The translations under genes and the position numbers were made by a program. Below are positions 33,379 through 45,372 of a DNA stretch of 64,000 nt, piece by piece (position 1 is the first letter of the stretch; each line of letters starts with the position of its first letter). The notes beneath the pieces were generated by a model, which did not search any database, had not been told where the DNA came from, and saw only the letters and a program-made list of their open reading frames with translations. Source of the DNA: Trissonchulus latispiculum (taxonomy: Eukaryota > Nematoda > Enoplea > Enoplida > Ironidae); contig JASAND010004194.1 of assembly GCA_030248195.1 (NCBI GenBank), positions 1 through 64,000 of the forward strand. The letters are read 5' to 3'.

Positions 33379-33826
33379 CAGTTCTGACCAGAAATAGTGT
33401 ACCTACCCTTCGCGAATGCGAATAGCGTTCGCCAGATCGCGAAAGTGCGAACGGCCAAATTTTGTGAATGCTGACCTTTGTGACCCTTCGCACCCATTCG
33501 CAGTTTTGTGTATACCTAAGTCCATTATTCTTGACAGCTGTATTTACTTGGCATAGACAACTGACAGGGCACTGCTAAACTGATACAAAGGCTACAAATA
33601 AAAGCTAGTACAAGTGATGGTTCTGATTGACAACAGTTGTTAATCTGTCTTTAAAGACTCAGCAGGGCGTATAAATTACTGGAGATACCTTCGCGGTGGA
33701 GCGAATGCTAAGATTTGAATTTGTTCGCACCTTCGCGAAGAAATTCAGCATTCGCAAGCTGCGAATGGCTTCGCGAATTTGCGAAAATTCGCGAAAACAG
33801 GTACATTATTTCTGGCCACTGGACTG
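33379..33826. mobile_element. TIR element with TTCGCGAA-type internal arrays
   Basis: The left end CAGTTCTGACCAGAAATAGT and right end TTATTTCTGGCCACTGGACTG are imperfect inverse copies. Near both ends are arrays of TTCGCGAA, GAATGCG and TTCGCA. A further left end of this family starts at 38727. Target duplication not certain. Confidence 0.65.
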
Positions 33827-35090
33827 TAAGAATTTAAAATATTAATTAATGGTAATTAGAAATAGTCCTGGTCAGATTTGTAGTTATTGTGTTTATAGTT
33901 AGAATTAGTTAGGTAGTAGTTAGCTAAGAAGTCGTATATTTGTGTATATGTGAATGTGTGGATGTAAGAGTGATATATGTGAATTTATGTGATTCTGATT
34001 GTGTGTGGTAACTCACGTATATTTCTTCTGTTTGACGAGGGTTGCGAGCTCTGCCAAAATGAACAATACTCAGATAGTAGGCAGGAATAAGGTGTAATGG
34101 TGATTTGTGTGAACGAGTATACCCAAATCTGATATGAGTGTATTCTAGTCTAGATGTGGTATAAATGTAGCATGAATGCATATTGGTTAGCGGTTTAATG
34201 TCAGACATGTCATGTCATGTTTAATGTCATGTCAGACATGCTACCGCTACACCACAGGGCCATCAGCTGAACTCCCATTGCAGGCTTATCAATCTTTCCT
34301 ATGCCTGCTTCCCTTACACTTTGTTTGTTTCTTTTGAGGATAACCTGGGGGATCTCCCCGAGTAACAATTAGGGAGCCCTGGCAAAGATTGTTGTGTTGC
34401 TTGTAAGGGTAGCAGTTTGCTTTCTTTTGCTGCAAAACTAAGATATTATCGCTTACTAGATTGAGTCGAGCTGTCCCATGAGCTGTCCGCGTAGGACAGT
34501 ATACTTGGACCAATAAAGGGCATTTACTTGGTGGATGCGGAACGATAGAATAAACGAGGCTTATATATATAAAATACTTTTCAACTGAAAATGCTGTAAA
34601 TTGACTGAAATATAGCTCTAGTATATACAGGTCGGAAGTATTTAATGGTTTTAGCAAAAATACATGTGCTTAGGGAGGGGCCTCCTCCCAGACTTGCAGC
34701 TCACCCAACAAAGGGGCCGCTCACCCACAGAATCCGGTTTTCAGGCTGCCTTCGCCCGTCGGTCACCCCCCCCCATCCCGAAAAAATATTCGCCTCCTGC
34801 ACATGCCCGGTTAGAACCCAATTCTTAAGCCAATTTTGTTTGAGAATATGTGCTTACACGTTATCATACATAGCTTAACAAATAAAGTAAGGGTACCAAT
34901 ACTTCAACAGGGGTAATTGCTCTTTCAGAACAAAAGTTAAGTTTTATTTTTGCATTCTCAATACGTTAGTGGATTGAACTGCAGGAATCGACGGTGGCAG
35001 CTTACTTTATAAAGCATTTTGAGATTTGAGTTTTGAGCATTTGATTTGAGATTTTAATTTGATTTTTAATTTTAATTCTTTTTGTGTTCA
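33827..35090. other. No gene; holds a SINE fragment
   Basis: AT-rich. The 122-residue minus frame 34289-34657 overlaps the SINE and has no motif. Palindromic ACATGTCATG words cluster at 34203-34240. Confidence 0.35.
34236..34320 (-). repeat. tRNA-derived SINE fragment
   Basis: Minus strand reads TGGTGTAGCGGTAGCA, a good pol III A box, next to GGGAGTTCAGCTGATGGCCC. The block from AAGGGAAGCAGGCATAGGAA to that point is shared with 48600-48660. Confidence 0.5.
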
Positions 35091-35098
35091 TGTGGACT

Positions 35099-36945
35099 CA
35101 GAGTTGGAAGTGGACAAGATTTTCAGTGTTTACATCCACGTTTGTCCACGCCGGTCTTGTCCACGTCCGCCCGCACATGCCCGCATGTCCACGCTTCTAA
35201 ATTTTGTCCACCAGTGCCCTACCCTCGTTTCAAAACAAATTTTCTTTTAGTAATCCTAGTTTTATTTCTATATTAGAGCCTTTAAAATTACACTTTTGCT
35301 TTTTAGTGTGCTTTTAACATTGTTTTCTCTTGAAATTTACTTTTGGCCGTATATTATATAAATACGTTTTCATGGGTTTTTGTAGCCTATGGAGGCCCTA
35401 TAGGAGTCGAAATCAAACAGAAGTAAAATACACATGGATGAAATCATTGTGCCGAAGGCACAAAATTTTTTTAACTTCACTGAAATCAATACGAATCGAT
35501 AATTTGCTTCTTCAGCTAAAAATTTAGTGTTTTTAAGTGTATTGTACTTTTAAAAGTGCGAAAAACAATAAAAACACAAAGGTCAGATTTTCAATAGAAC
35601 TTGATGATGAGTGGCGCAATTTTGGATTGGAATTTCCCCCATTCCTCCCCTGCAATAATAAAAGAAAAATCCCTGTAATAAAATTGGCATTCAAACTCTC
35701 AAGTCTTGTTATTAAAATATCATTAAAACTTAAATAATTTTGTTACAAAACAACAACGATAACAAGAAAATAATTTTTTAACATGGATTTCTCGAAGTGT
35801 GGCAAAGCTGAAGAAAAGCGACCAATTCAGGCTTCAAAAGAAACGTCTTCCCGAGGGCTATTTTTTCTGAAATTGTTTAATGATTAAGTAAGCTCAAGAT
35901 TTTGAGGAAAATGTAAATTTTCTCTGATTTTCAATCAAAATTTTTAAGTTTGGGCGCTTATTTCTCTTGAACAGAATGAGAAAATGCGAAACCATGAAAA
36001 ATAGCCCTCGGTAATTGTCCCAAAAATGCGTGTGCAAAGCCATTTTGTAATTGATTGTATGAGTTATGAGAAAGCTGTGTTCCAAACAATCTGGTTGCGA
36101 CTATCAAACTTTTACATCTTTGTAATGCTGTGCTGTAGAGAGGGATGTCGCAGAGAGCTCTCCATTGGACATAACCTGTCCTTAGGACTACAAATATGGA
36201 CATTACTTGATCGACGGACCAGCGCTGTTGCAGCTGTCGAAATCTTGCAATATTTGACTTTTCGAAAAATGGCCAGTTCCGGAACTCGAAAAACTATTTT
36301 CGCTGATATCGCTTAAATTAAGGAATCACAAAATACTCTCGAGAGAAAGTTGTGGGTCTTGGTGAGAGGATTTGAATGACTATAAGTTTGGCCGGTAGGG
36401 TGGTCGCACTTCGCAGTGGAAGTTATGGCGGATTTTATGTAATTTTTCTAAAACGCAAATGTTCACTTTTCTAAAATGTTTTACTGGCTAAGCTATGTAA
36501 TTGTAGCAAATTTGAATAAATTTCAACGATAATTGCGCTTTTAAAGCTCAAAGACTCGGGAACCCGAACCAGCACCTTAAGCATTGTAATTATTGTGAAG
36601 GAAATAGATCATTATGGTTGTTTTTTCCAGCAAACATCAAGTAATCACACGAACGCCTGCAGGGAGTACAGTATTAAAAGGATTTAAAGAGAAATGGGGT
36701 CAGCAAAGCTAAAAACTCGCATAAAATGATGCCAGCACAATAAAATATAACAATGGAAAACTGAAAATAACCAACATAAAAACGATTATATAAAGCTAGG
36801 TTGAATTTTAACGCTTTTTATAAAAAAACGGGTGACGAAAATTTTGTCCACATTTGTCCACGTGGACAAGCCTTCTGTCCATGTCCACTAAACCCGCGGG
36901 TACCCGCAGGTGCCCGCGGGTACCCGCGTCCACCTTCCAACTCTG
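35099..36945. mobile_element. hAT-type element, 1.85 kb, perfect 8-bp target duplication
   Basis: Ends CAGAGTTGGAAGTGGAC and GTCCACCTTCCAACTCTG are near-perfect inverse copies; TGTGGACT flanks both (35091-35098 and 36946-36953). Subterminal arrays of TGTCCACG-type words (35136-35195; 36845-36885) and CCCGCGGGTACCCGC (36893-36928) lie near the ends. The CAG terminus and 8-bp duplication are hAT hallmarks. Interior open frames (up to 96 codons) show no transposase, so it is non-autonomous. A right-end fragment recurs at 47800-47892. Confidence 0.85.
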
Positions 36946-37051
36946 TGTGGACTTTTCAGCTCTAAATATTTAAGTATATACAACATTAATTGGACCTCTA
37001 TGGATGATTTTAAGTGTCCTCTCATAATGTGATTTAAATTATCTTTAATAG

Positions 37052-37185
37052 TGATGTGGATCGGATCGGATCGGCAGTAAACAATTTAACCGATCCGATC
37101 CAGTAAAATTATTTGTCGATCCGATCCGATCCGATCCGGGTCCTGGATCGGTCGATCCGATCCGGCGATCCGGGTTCGCTTCTTC
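37052..37185. repeat. GGATCGGATC array
   Basis: At least ten GATCCG / CGGATC words in 130 bases, in both orientations. A short matching piece (CCGGATCGCCGATCCGAG) lies at 38038-38055, so this may be the two ends of one roughly 1-kb element starting TAGTGATGTGGATCGG. The right terminus is not recognisable. Confidence 0.6.
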
Positions 37186-38057
37186 AAAAAGCTAGATGAA
37201 ACTTATTTTAAAGTCGGATTTACAGTGTCAAGCACGTCTTGCACACTAATTTGACTGAGCTAGCTTCATTTTATTATTCCGACAAACAAATGCAGAAGGA
37301 ATTAAGAAAGGTTGCTGACGTAAATTTCGAGGAAACAGAACACTAGACAATGAATGAACGCTACGTACTGAGCAAATCGTAACGTAACAAAGAAAATACG
37401 AAACAATGTTATCAATTAAAGGGTATAAGGCTATGAATCAAGTTCTTCGAAACTAAAACTGTAGTTTTTTTTGGACTATTGGATGTTCCTGGATGGAACT
37501 CAATTAGAATTTAATTGTTGGAGAGTTGGAGGCTGAACTGAAGCTTGAATGGCAGCAGAAATATCAAACAATCTGTTTCATTTTTTGGAAGATGTTTTAA
37601 ACATTTTTTGCTGATTTTGAAAACTCAGTTACTTGTAAACTCACTTGAGCTTACGTTTACAGTTCTCAAGTCTGACAAACTTTGCTCAAATAAAAGAAGA
37701 GAAAGTTTCATGAAACATTGACAACCTTAGCTTACGATTCAACTAGTGCAAATTCAAGTGCAAACCTTCAAGATTTCATGAAATTGGTCCCAGATCTTGC
37801 TTTCGCAAGTAGATACCATCGCATACAATGTGATGTACTGTACGCAAGTAATAAGTTACTGTTCACTAAGTGCAAATCTATGCAGCTTATATTCTCCCTG
37901 GGAAAGTAAAAAACTTGGAGCAGCAAACAGTGTAGAAGGGAAATAGTAAAAGGAAACGCTTGCGCACCAAATAAAACAGCAATTGAAGTCATGTTTGGTG
38001 AAAACTGTAGTAATTTATATGTTGATTGAAATCTAGCCGGATCGCCGATCCGAGTGG

Positions 38058-38480
38058 CTTAAGGTGGTGGTTTCCTTTTGTGTAAATTTGACCCTACAGG
38101 CTTCAATTCTTTATGAAAGTAGATGAAACTTTCCAAATATGCTATTTTGGTGCTCTTTAACATTCTCGGACCAGTCCCGCATTTTTAGGTGAAAAGATGA
38201 GAAATTTTCGGTTTTTGGCATTATACTCTCAGTAGGTAGTCGATACATCAGATTGGTTGTTATGGATGGAAAGAGGGTGCAAAAACGAACATTTTTGCTT
38301 TGCTTTTACAACCTTTGAGCTATCTCTCAGGGTTAAGTCAGTATAAGCCAAAAACGATTTTTGGGGTCAAAAAACTGCCATTTTCGAAAAAATCAGTTTT
38401 TTCAAAATAACTGCTAAATGCTACGAACAATTTTCGGTTATTTATACTCAATCAATACGCGGTCAAATACCGCCGTCGCC
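38058..38480. mobile_element. CTTAAGGTGGTGG-ended element, left part
   Basis: Starts CTTAAGGTGGTGGTTTCC and shares the words GATGAAACTTTCCAAATAT, TTGGTTGTTATGG and GTATAAGCCAAAAACGAT with 62025-62967. Its right end is missing. Confidence 0.6.
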
Positions 38481-38726
38481 TACCCTCCGACTCCTTTCTG
38501 CAGCCAAACTTTTTTCTGTTTTACCCTTCCGAGGGGTGTAATAGACTTCCGCCATCTTTGTCGCCGTTGATCTGCAGGCTCAACATAGGTTGCCCTGGGG
38601 GCGACTGAAATAACCGTACGTCAGAACTGCTTGGGGGTCAACTTTTCTATCCTTGACCGTCGCCCCTCCGTCTCTTGTCCATCTTTCAGAATGGACCACA
38701 GAGGGCAGCATTCCATACAGTCCCGG

Positions 38727-38850
38727 CCAGAAATAATGTACAAATCATTGCGAAATTTCGCAAATTCGCGAAGACATTCGCAATTTCTTCACGAAGGCGC
38801 GAATGACCTCTCGGACAAAACTTCGCGAAGGTGTTGATAACTTCAATTTC
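38727..38850. mobile_element. TTCGCGAA-type element, left end only
   Basis: CAGTCCCGGCCAGAAATAAT followed by TTCGCAAATTCGCGAA arrays matches the termini of 33379-33826. The other end is not found. Confidence 0.55.
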
Positions 38851-38936
38851 GAAGCTGTGAAAAAGGAAACTGAAACTGATATGATATGTACGTGTAATAT
38901 TGTAACATAGCCTTGCTTTAATAGTCTTCCCACCGT

Positions 38937-39064
<128 letters not shown>

Positions 39065-39399
39065 CATAATACAAAAATCCGAAGGAATGTAATTGCAACA
39101 AGTTTTATATCATTGAACAGAGCAAAAAAATGCTATTGTCAAATAAGTTTTTTAATTGCATTTGCTTAATTAAAGTTAAAATTAATTAAAATTACTACTA
39201 AATTACCTACCATGAGCAAGCAGACACACGCTTATATGAGAGCGTGTAATTAGTGCAAAGTGGGACCCCCCTCCCCCCCCGGAAGTTACGGGGGGGTCCC
39301 GAGTTAATGAACCGAGCATACCTAGCATGATTGGTACATGCTAGTATAAGAGTTTCATACTCTTACTATTATGTATATACTCTTGCTGTTACCATACAG

Positions 39400-39560
39400 G
39401 CTCGGTTGTTTTGAAAATTTGGCAGAAATACCAGCACGTAGATCGGACCGTATTATGCCAGTTATCATGGCCATATCCAATTACTTAACGGAAAGAAATG
39501 AAACCCTGCTTCACACCAAGTATTGGTTATGGATGCAGAGATATTATTCACGACTGTGAG
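39400..39560 (+). CDS. Exon candidate, unrecognised
   Basis: Bounded by ACCATACAG and by a strong donor GTGAG|GTTAGT. One frame is open for 52 codons (LGCFENLAEIPARRSDRIM ... SNYLTERNETLLHTKYWLWM) and stops 1 base before the donor, which would place the donor in the 3' UTR or indicate a decayed exon. Confidence 0.25.
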
Positions 39561-39855
39561 GTTAGTTTCCACAGAGAGCTGTTGTGTGTGATGACGACAA
39601 AAACTCTGTGCTACTCCTTTCGGATTCTGTCCAATGGTATATATGTATCAACACAAACGCAGAGGACAGTAGTGGCTTACGTCAGGTGTGACTTGGCTAC
39701 AGCCTGCAATGCTGGGAGTACAGTCTTGTCGTGGCTGCATGGCAGTCATGGCAACGGCGCTCCGAAAACCCCGGGCGACTTGGCATGGGATCATGAAGCA
39801 TGCTTGGCAGCAGCAAGCGGGAGACTGATCCCATCATCCATATAACGTTGACTAC

Positions 39856-40286
39856 TAGAGATGAGCCTTTCGGCCCGCCGGCCCGACCCGGCCCGCGGGC
39901 CGGGCCGGGCCGGGACGAGAAATTTTTTAACTGCGGGTCGGAGCGGGACGAAACGGGACGGATCAACTCTAGAAAATGTTGTAAAATCACTAAAATTAGC
40001 TATACATTTACTGATTCTGGTTATTTTATGGAGAAATTTAATATTTCGTAGCATAATTTCGCCTCTCCATCTTGCATTGAAGCCTTTAAAATAATATTGT
40101 TTGTAAAATTTTGGAATTTTTCTTTTGACGTGCCGGGCCGGGCCGAATTTTGGAACGGGCCGGGCCGAGCCCAGCCGAGCCGGGCCAAAACATTTTGCCA
40201 GCTGGCCCGGCCGGGCCGGGCCGAGGAAAATTTGGAGCGGGCCGGGCCGGGCCGGCCCGAAAAAATCCGGCCCGTGCTCATCTCTA
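39856..40286. mobile_element. hAT MITE with GGCCGGGCC arrays, perfect 8-bp duplication
   Basis: Ends TAGAGATGAGC and GCTCATCTCTA; flanked by TTGACTAC at 39848-39855 and 40287-40294. GGCCGGGCC-type arrays lie inside each end, and an AT-rich core (TAGCATAATT, CATCTTGCATTGAAGCC) lies between. No coding capacity. Confidence 0.9.
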
Positions 40287-41194
40287 TTGACTACCCCCTT
40301 TAAGGCACCCTGGTTTGTCCTCGGTTGGTCAACGTCGGTGTAACGGTTCTGTGAGCCATGAACATATTCACCCTTCCATTTTGTGGTTTAATTTTACCCA
40401 ATTCTGAACTGTGGTAGTTTTTTCCAACCACCTACTGACCGTCTGGCCTGCTACTCGGTCGGGCAAATGGCGCATGAACAACAACAAGACTTGGTCATTG
40501 TTAACTTTAAAATAAAAAACCTAAACTTTAATTCTTTCCTCCTAGCAAACTTCAAACGATGTTGTACACGCTCTATCAGAACATTGAAGAAGACAACCAT
40601 TGCTTATACAAAGTTACGGGGGAAAGAAAAAGAAAGAAAGCACAAAGTTGAGTTTTCATTTTGAAGGGGGAACCAAAAAGCACCAAAACATTTCCCTCCG
40701 ATTTTTATGAAATGTAGAAATCCTGACGTTTCCGAAGTCTCGGAACTCAAAACGTATGTCCGTTCATGGATTGCGCTTTCATGTAGTTATCTCAGTCCAA
40801 GTGTACATCCTGATATTGAAAGACTTTAGCTTATAATTTCATACACGTGTATGTTCATTTGCCCCCGATTGCTATAATTAATTACAAGAAAAGTCGAATT
40901 GTAGCAACGCCAAACTTTGGATAATTGTAGGGGTTCACAATTACTTAGCCCATTAATTAACAAATGTTATTGTTATTGCATATTACATTACACATTTTTA
41001 CATATATAATTGATTTTGACAAGTTATCGCCTAAGTTGGAATAAAGTAGCGTCGATTCGCGGCCCCCCAGCATACAGCCAATTCTCAAATTTAAAATATG
41101 AACTTAGACAGTTTATTCAAAGCGAAGCTTGGTTTGGCCAACATTTATTTTCGAACAAATGAAATACGACCAAATGAAATAAGATGAAATGAAA

Positions 41195-44100
41195 TCAGCC
41201 AGCATTCACCAGCTGTCGAGTTTCTGTCACTCGTCGCATCAGCTGATACTTAAAGCGCAGGAGACTTTCATCCTTGACCTTATCCGACACCAATTCCGGG
41301 CACATGTCACGTGACTCCACCGGACAGTCCCGCTTGTAGTGATGTTTCAGGGCCAGCTCGGGACTGAGGAAAATGGTTTTATGCAAATTAGATGAGACCT
41401 TATGGAGGGGAAAGTGGGTGAACACGGTCAGAGCGTTGGGAATGTAGACAAAACTTTTACCATAGATCCCCGGTAGACTGATATGCCGGGATCTATAGTA
41501 GTGTTTGAGCATATGCATCTGGGGTGGGATATTTACCGTCTCGAGAGCCTTGTGGGCGAACATATTCGGAATCTCGGGGTCGATGACGCCGACTTTGACG
41601 GCGTCAGAGTTGCTTTCGCTCTCGGTGAGGTTGTCAAAGAAGAAGGCATTTCGAGCGGAGAAGGCTGACCATTTGTCTGAAATAAAACAGAAAGAAAGGC
41701 GAAATAACTGTTAAATCCGGATAATTGCTGACATAAAGCTTTCCTATAAATAGGTATTGTAAGTTGGAGCAGTAATAAATAAAGCAACAATTATATATGT
41801 CCTGAACTTATTTTATGTTATTTATATTTTATAAATGTTATTATATGTTATATATTATTATATGTTATTATTATCTGTCCTGAACTAGAGATGAGCATTT
41901 TGGCCATCCGACCCGGCGGCCTGGCCGAGAAATTTTTTAACTGCGGGCCGAAACGGGCCGAAACAGCTCTAGAAAATGCTATGAAACCACTAAATTAGCT
42001 AAACGTTTACTCATTCCGGTTATTTTACTGCAAAATTTAACATTTCATAGCATAATTTAGCCACTCCATCTTGCATTGAAGCCTTTAAAATAATCGCTAG
42101 TAAAATTTTGGAATTTTTCTTTTGGCCGGACCGAATTTTGTCAGCTTTTGGGCCGAGCCAGGCCGAAGAAGTTTGGCAGCCGGCCTGGCCGGGCCGGGCC
42201 GAGCGAGACTTTGGAGCGGGACTGGCCAGGCCGGGCCCAAAAATCCGGCCCGTGCTCATCTCTATTCTGAACGTTCTTTTTCGTGTTTGTGAAAGCAAGA
42301 AAAATTCGTCTCTTCGCAAATTTTCCTCCAATGCTTTTTTGTCAAAATTGTGTTTCAACGACCTGGCTGGGGAGGAGTTCGTGCCATCTTCATTTCTCCC
42401 TTGGCTTTGTGCTAAAAAAACGAATTCCGAAAAACTAGCATTTATGGCGGCTTTTAATACGAATTCCAAAAAGGTAGCATTCCTCGCGGTGAGGAAACTA
42501 AGACACAGCATGGCAGAATGACATTTAAAGCTGTTCAGATGTGCTTGCACGCCACAGGTGTCTAACAGCAGCACCTGCACAACAACAAGTACTCTACGGC
42601 GTACCTTTAGGCCCCGGATCCGGCACAGCACTGAGCATATCCGACCAATTGGAATGGAGGATGGGGACCACGACCTCATCGATATCGATGATCAGCGCAA
42701 ACTGATGACTGTAGAGTGATCGATAGAGACAGTCGTTGTAGGGAATGATCTCATTGCGTCGTTTCTGTTGCCTGTTTCGATGGATATATTCCGATCGATA
42801 GCTGGGGATATTGGGCAGGCCCGGGGGGAGGGTCAGGGGTACCAGATCTAGCCTACCCTGGGTGACGTAGTGGCTCAGAACCCGACGAATGCTGGGATGA
42901 ACGCCGTAGGTGTACATGATGACCTTTTCCGCGCCGAACAGGAAAACGGCCTCAAACCATTCAATCAGCCGATCGGAGATGTCGTCCAGAAAGTCCATAC
43001 CTGGAAAGCAAAAAATAATTCACGTTAGTTTAATTGACATATAGTTATTTATTGAACACTGAAACTAGGAAATGCCACTACAGCACCTCTGACCAGAAAA
43101 ATTCTGTCCTGAAGTGGAAAGCCAAACCACAATCTTCGGTTTAGATCACCAACGCTGATCCGATTGAGCCGCCGAAGCACAATCGAACCAAGTTTAATAT
43201 CTGAATGAAAATTTGAATTCAAATCCAAACATGTTTAGCTAATGAGTTTGACAGGATTATGCTTAGTTCAACTGAACTGCATATTCCTATTGGTTTGTGA
43301 GGTGATGGGAAAACCCAAATGGGATAATTTTCAAAAACGATGACTGTGGAAAATACATGAGCCGATCATACCACAATATGCAGCGCCGCGCCGTCCCTAA
43401 GGCAAAGCCTTAATCTAGAGCCATAGCTGATTTACTGCTTTCTTAGTAAATTTTTACCATTTATTCCACGATTAATGCATTATATGCCGTCCTACAGAGT
43501 TGGTGCCGCAGAATTTACTTCATTTTCTATGATAATCATCACTTATCAGTACAGAAACAGAAAAATAATAAAGTTTTCGTTTACTGACCTTTGACACAAA
43601 CCACAGTATGGCTGCGATTCTGAGTCTGGTACTGGGAACGGTCAACGTATTTTATGGGCAGCAAATTGTTGGCTTGCTGACATCGAGCCGTGGTGATGGA
43701 AACGTTGACCGGAACCGGATGCAGGGTTTCCGGAACCGGACAGGAAATCAGGACGGGGGAGAGGAAGGAGGTTCGGGGATCCCAACTTTTGAGCCAGATC
43801 TCTCGAAAGGAGGCTGAGACAACGGCCAGCGGTTCGGTGGAATTTGGTGACCAAAATTGACAGTAGAAATTGCCCCGGGGAATATCGCCGGTGACCATTT
43901 TTTGGTCCGCCATGGCCAGAACTTGAACGGTGCTGTTTTGATTCTGAAACAAACAAAAATATATAGAAAGCAAACATTCAGCAAATAATTGATCAACCAA
44001 CCAACCCAAGTCCATATATACACATAATCAGACCTTTGAAATTGCAAAATTTAAATTTTTAATCTCCAACTGCTAAAATAATTTAGTTGTCTCGCATTAC

Positions 44101-44682
44101 TTATATTTACTATTCCGATCCATATCATTGCTTCTAATAAATCTTCACACAGAACATGCAGAATTGAGCCGGTGAAAGGTCGCAAACAAGAAAATGTCAT
44201 AGTTCATTTGAAACTCATAATGCTTCCGAGTCACCACCACACCATCAGCAACAACTAACCATTTTAAAATCCTCCACAAATCGGCTGTCATAGTAGGCCG
44301 ACATCAGATGAAGATCGAAATCCGCATTGGTGGCAGTCTGCCAAATCCCATCCGTCAAAATCCCACCAGCCGGAGGCGGATGAAGTCGCCAGACGCAGTG
44401 GATCAGCTCCACACTCTTTCGCTGGCCGCCCAGTCGTAGCGTTGGCGAAACGGTCGGCGAATCGTGCCGGGGCATTTTGAGACTGTTCATATAGTCGAAA
44501 ATGTCCACGGCCGACCGGGCCATAGACTGGTACGTCTGCCAGCTTTCGGTCAAATAGGAGTCGATCAAATGTGCCCCGCCCGGCCCACTTGATCGACTGC
44601 GAAATCGCCATCCCAAAATGGCAATCCATAGGCTGGTCAGCAGAATTTCGATCCAAAATCGATATCGTTGACGTGACTGCAT
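41195..44682 (-). CDS. Glycosyltransferase family 92 protein, four exons
   Basis: Predicted type II Golgi glycosyltransferase; characterised GT92 enzymes add beta-1,4-galactose (C. elegans GALT-1 on N-glycan core fucose). Exons: 44682-44260, 43943-43589, 43000-42605, 41676-41195 (stop TGA 41195-41197). All borders are GT/AG and phases agree (0, 1, 1), giving 551 residues. Start is the first ATG (MQSRQRYRF), followed by a signal-anchor helix WIEILLTSLWIAILGW at about residues 10-26. Middle exons carry NFYCQFWS and then FLDDISDRLIEWFEAVFLFG. Exon 3 has the GT92 hallmark NDCLYRSLYSHQFALIIDID followed by EVVVP, with the DxD metal site at about residue 365. Exon 4 has KWSAFSARNAFFFD and THFPLHKV. 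Length fits the family. Intron 3 contains a hAT MITE. No breaks seen. Acceptor sugar and exact substrate are not predictable. Confidence 0.85.
41886..42264. mobile_element. hAT MITE in the last intron of the GT92 gene
   Basis: Same family and orientation as 39856-40286: ends TAGAGATGAGC and GCTCATCTCTA, flanks TCCTGAAC (41878-41885) and TTCTGAAC (42265-42272), 7 of 8 matching. The GGCC arrays are more degraded than in the other copy. Confidence 0.88.
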
Positions 44683-45240
44683 TTTGGGCTGCCTGGCGGC
44701 TCCCAAAAACACGTAAAAATTGGAAATTAATTAATTACAGCTTAGTTAATGTCCTAAAACACAACAGTTTATAGACACCATTTAAAAAGACAGCTATTTT
44801 AATCAGTTCATGTTTTATTTCAGCAATAATTTTATCAACCATAATTGGCATCAAGTTGCCTCCTGCCTCAATATAAACTTCATTTTGTAAATTTTCAGGG
44901 GTAGACCCACTTGTATGTTGAGAAAAAATCCTTCCCCAGAATGTGACCCTGTATTCGGTTCCTCCTTGGAAAGTTTAAGACCGAGCTAAATTGGTCAAGT
45001 TTTGATAAAAATAAAGCGTTTTGGAGTGTGAGTAAGGACAGCTCAATTGAAAATTTTGGGGGGGCCTTCAAACAATATAGACTGTTTTTGACAAGAGAAA
45101 TTGCAAGAAATAGAAACAAAGCTTGGAAAGGTGAATGTGTGGGAGGGTTACCTCCCATCCGGACTTTACCTAACTTTTGGAGGGGACACTCATCTTTCCG
45201 TGAATACAATATTCAGGCAAAATTAGGGCGGAACCGGAAT
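44683..45240. other. 5' flank of the GT92 gene; no feature seen
   Basis: Would hold the promoter. No TATA box in a convincing position. A stretch near 44970-45010 shares words (GAGCTAAATTGGTCAAGTTTTG) with 55697-55718, probably decayed foldback DNA. Confidence 0.3.
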
Positions 45241-45251
45241 AATCCGGTACG

Positions 45252-45372
45252 GTCTAAAACCAGGACCACTTTCAGGACCACTGTCAGAACCGACCAGGAT
45301 CCTCTAGTACCAGAACCACTTTCGATGGCAGGGCCACCGGTCCTGGTGCTGAAAGTGGTCCTGGTTTTAGAC
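45252..45372. repeat. Perfect 24-bp inverted repeat with GGACCACTTTC words
   Basis: 45252-45275 (starting GTCTAAAACCAGG) is exactly inverse to 45349-45372. Between and around them are further GGACCACT and GGTCCTGG words. A small, recently formed palindromic structure in AT-rich DNA, resembling the array-bearing ends of the hAT MITEs. Confidence 0.75.

Noticed and set aside
34289..34657. 122-codon minus frame
   Set aside because: Overlaps a SINE fragment and has no domain or splice support.
42020..42679. 219-codon minus frame
   Set aside because: It crosses the GT92 intron and the MITE inside it; the true exon here uses another frame with conserved motifs.
43608..43817. Plus-strand frames antisense to GT92 exon 2, and a shifted minus frame at 43642-43977
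   Set aside because: Shadows of the spliced glycosyltransferase exon.
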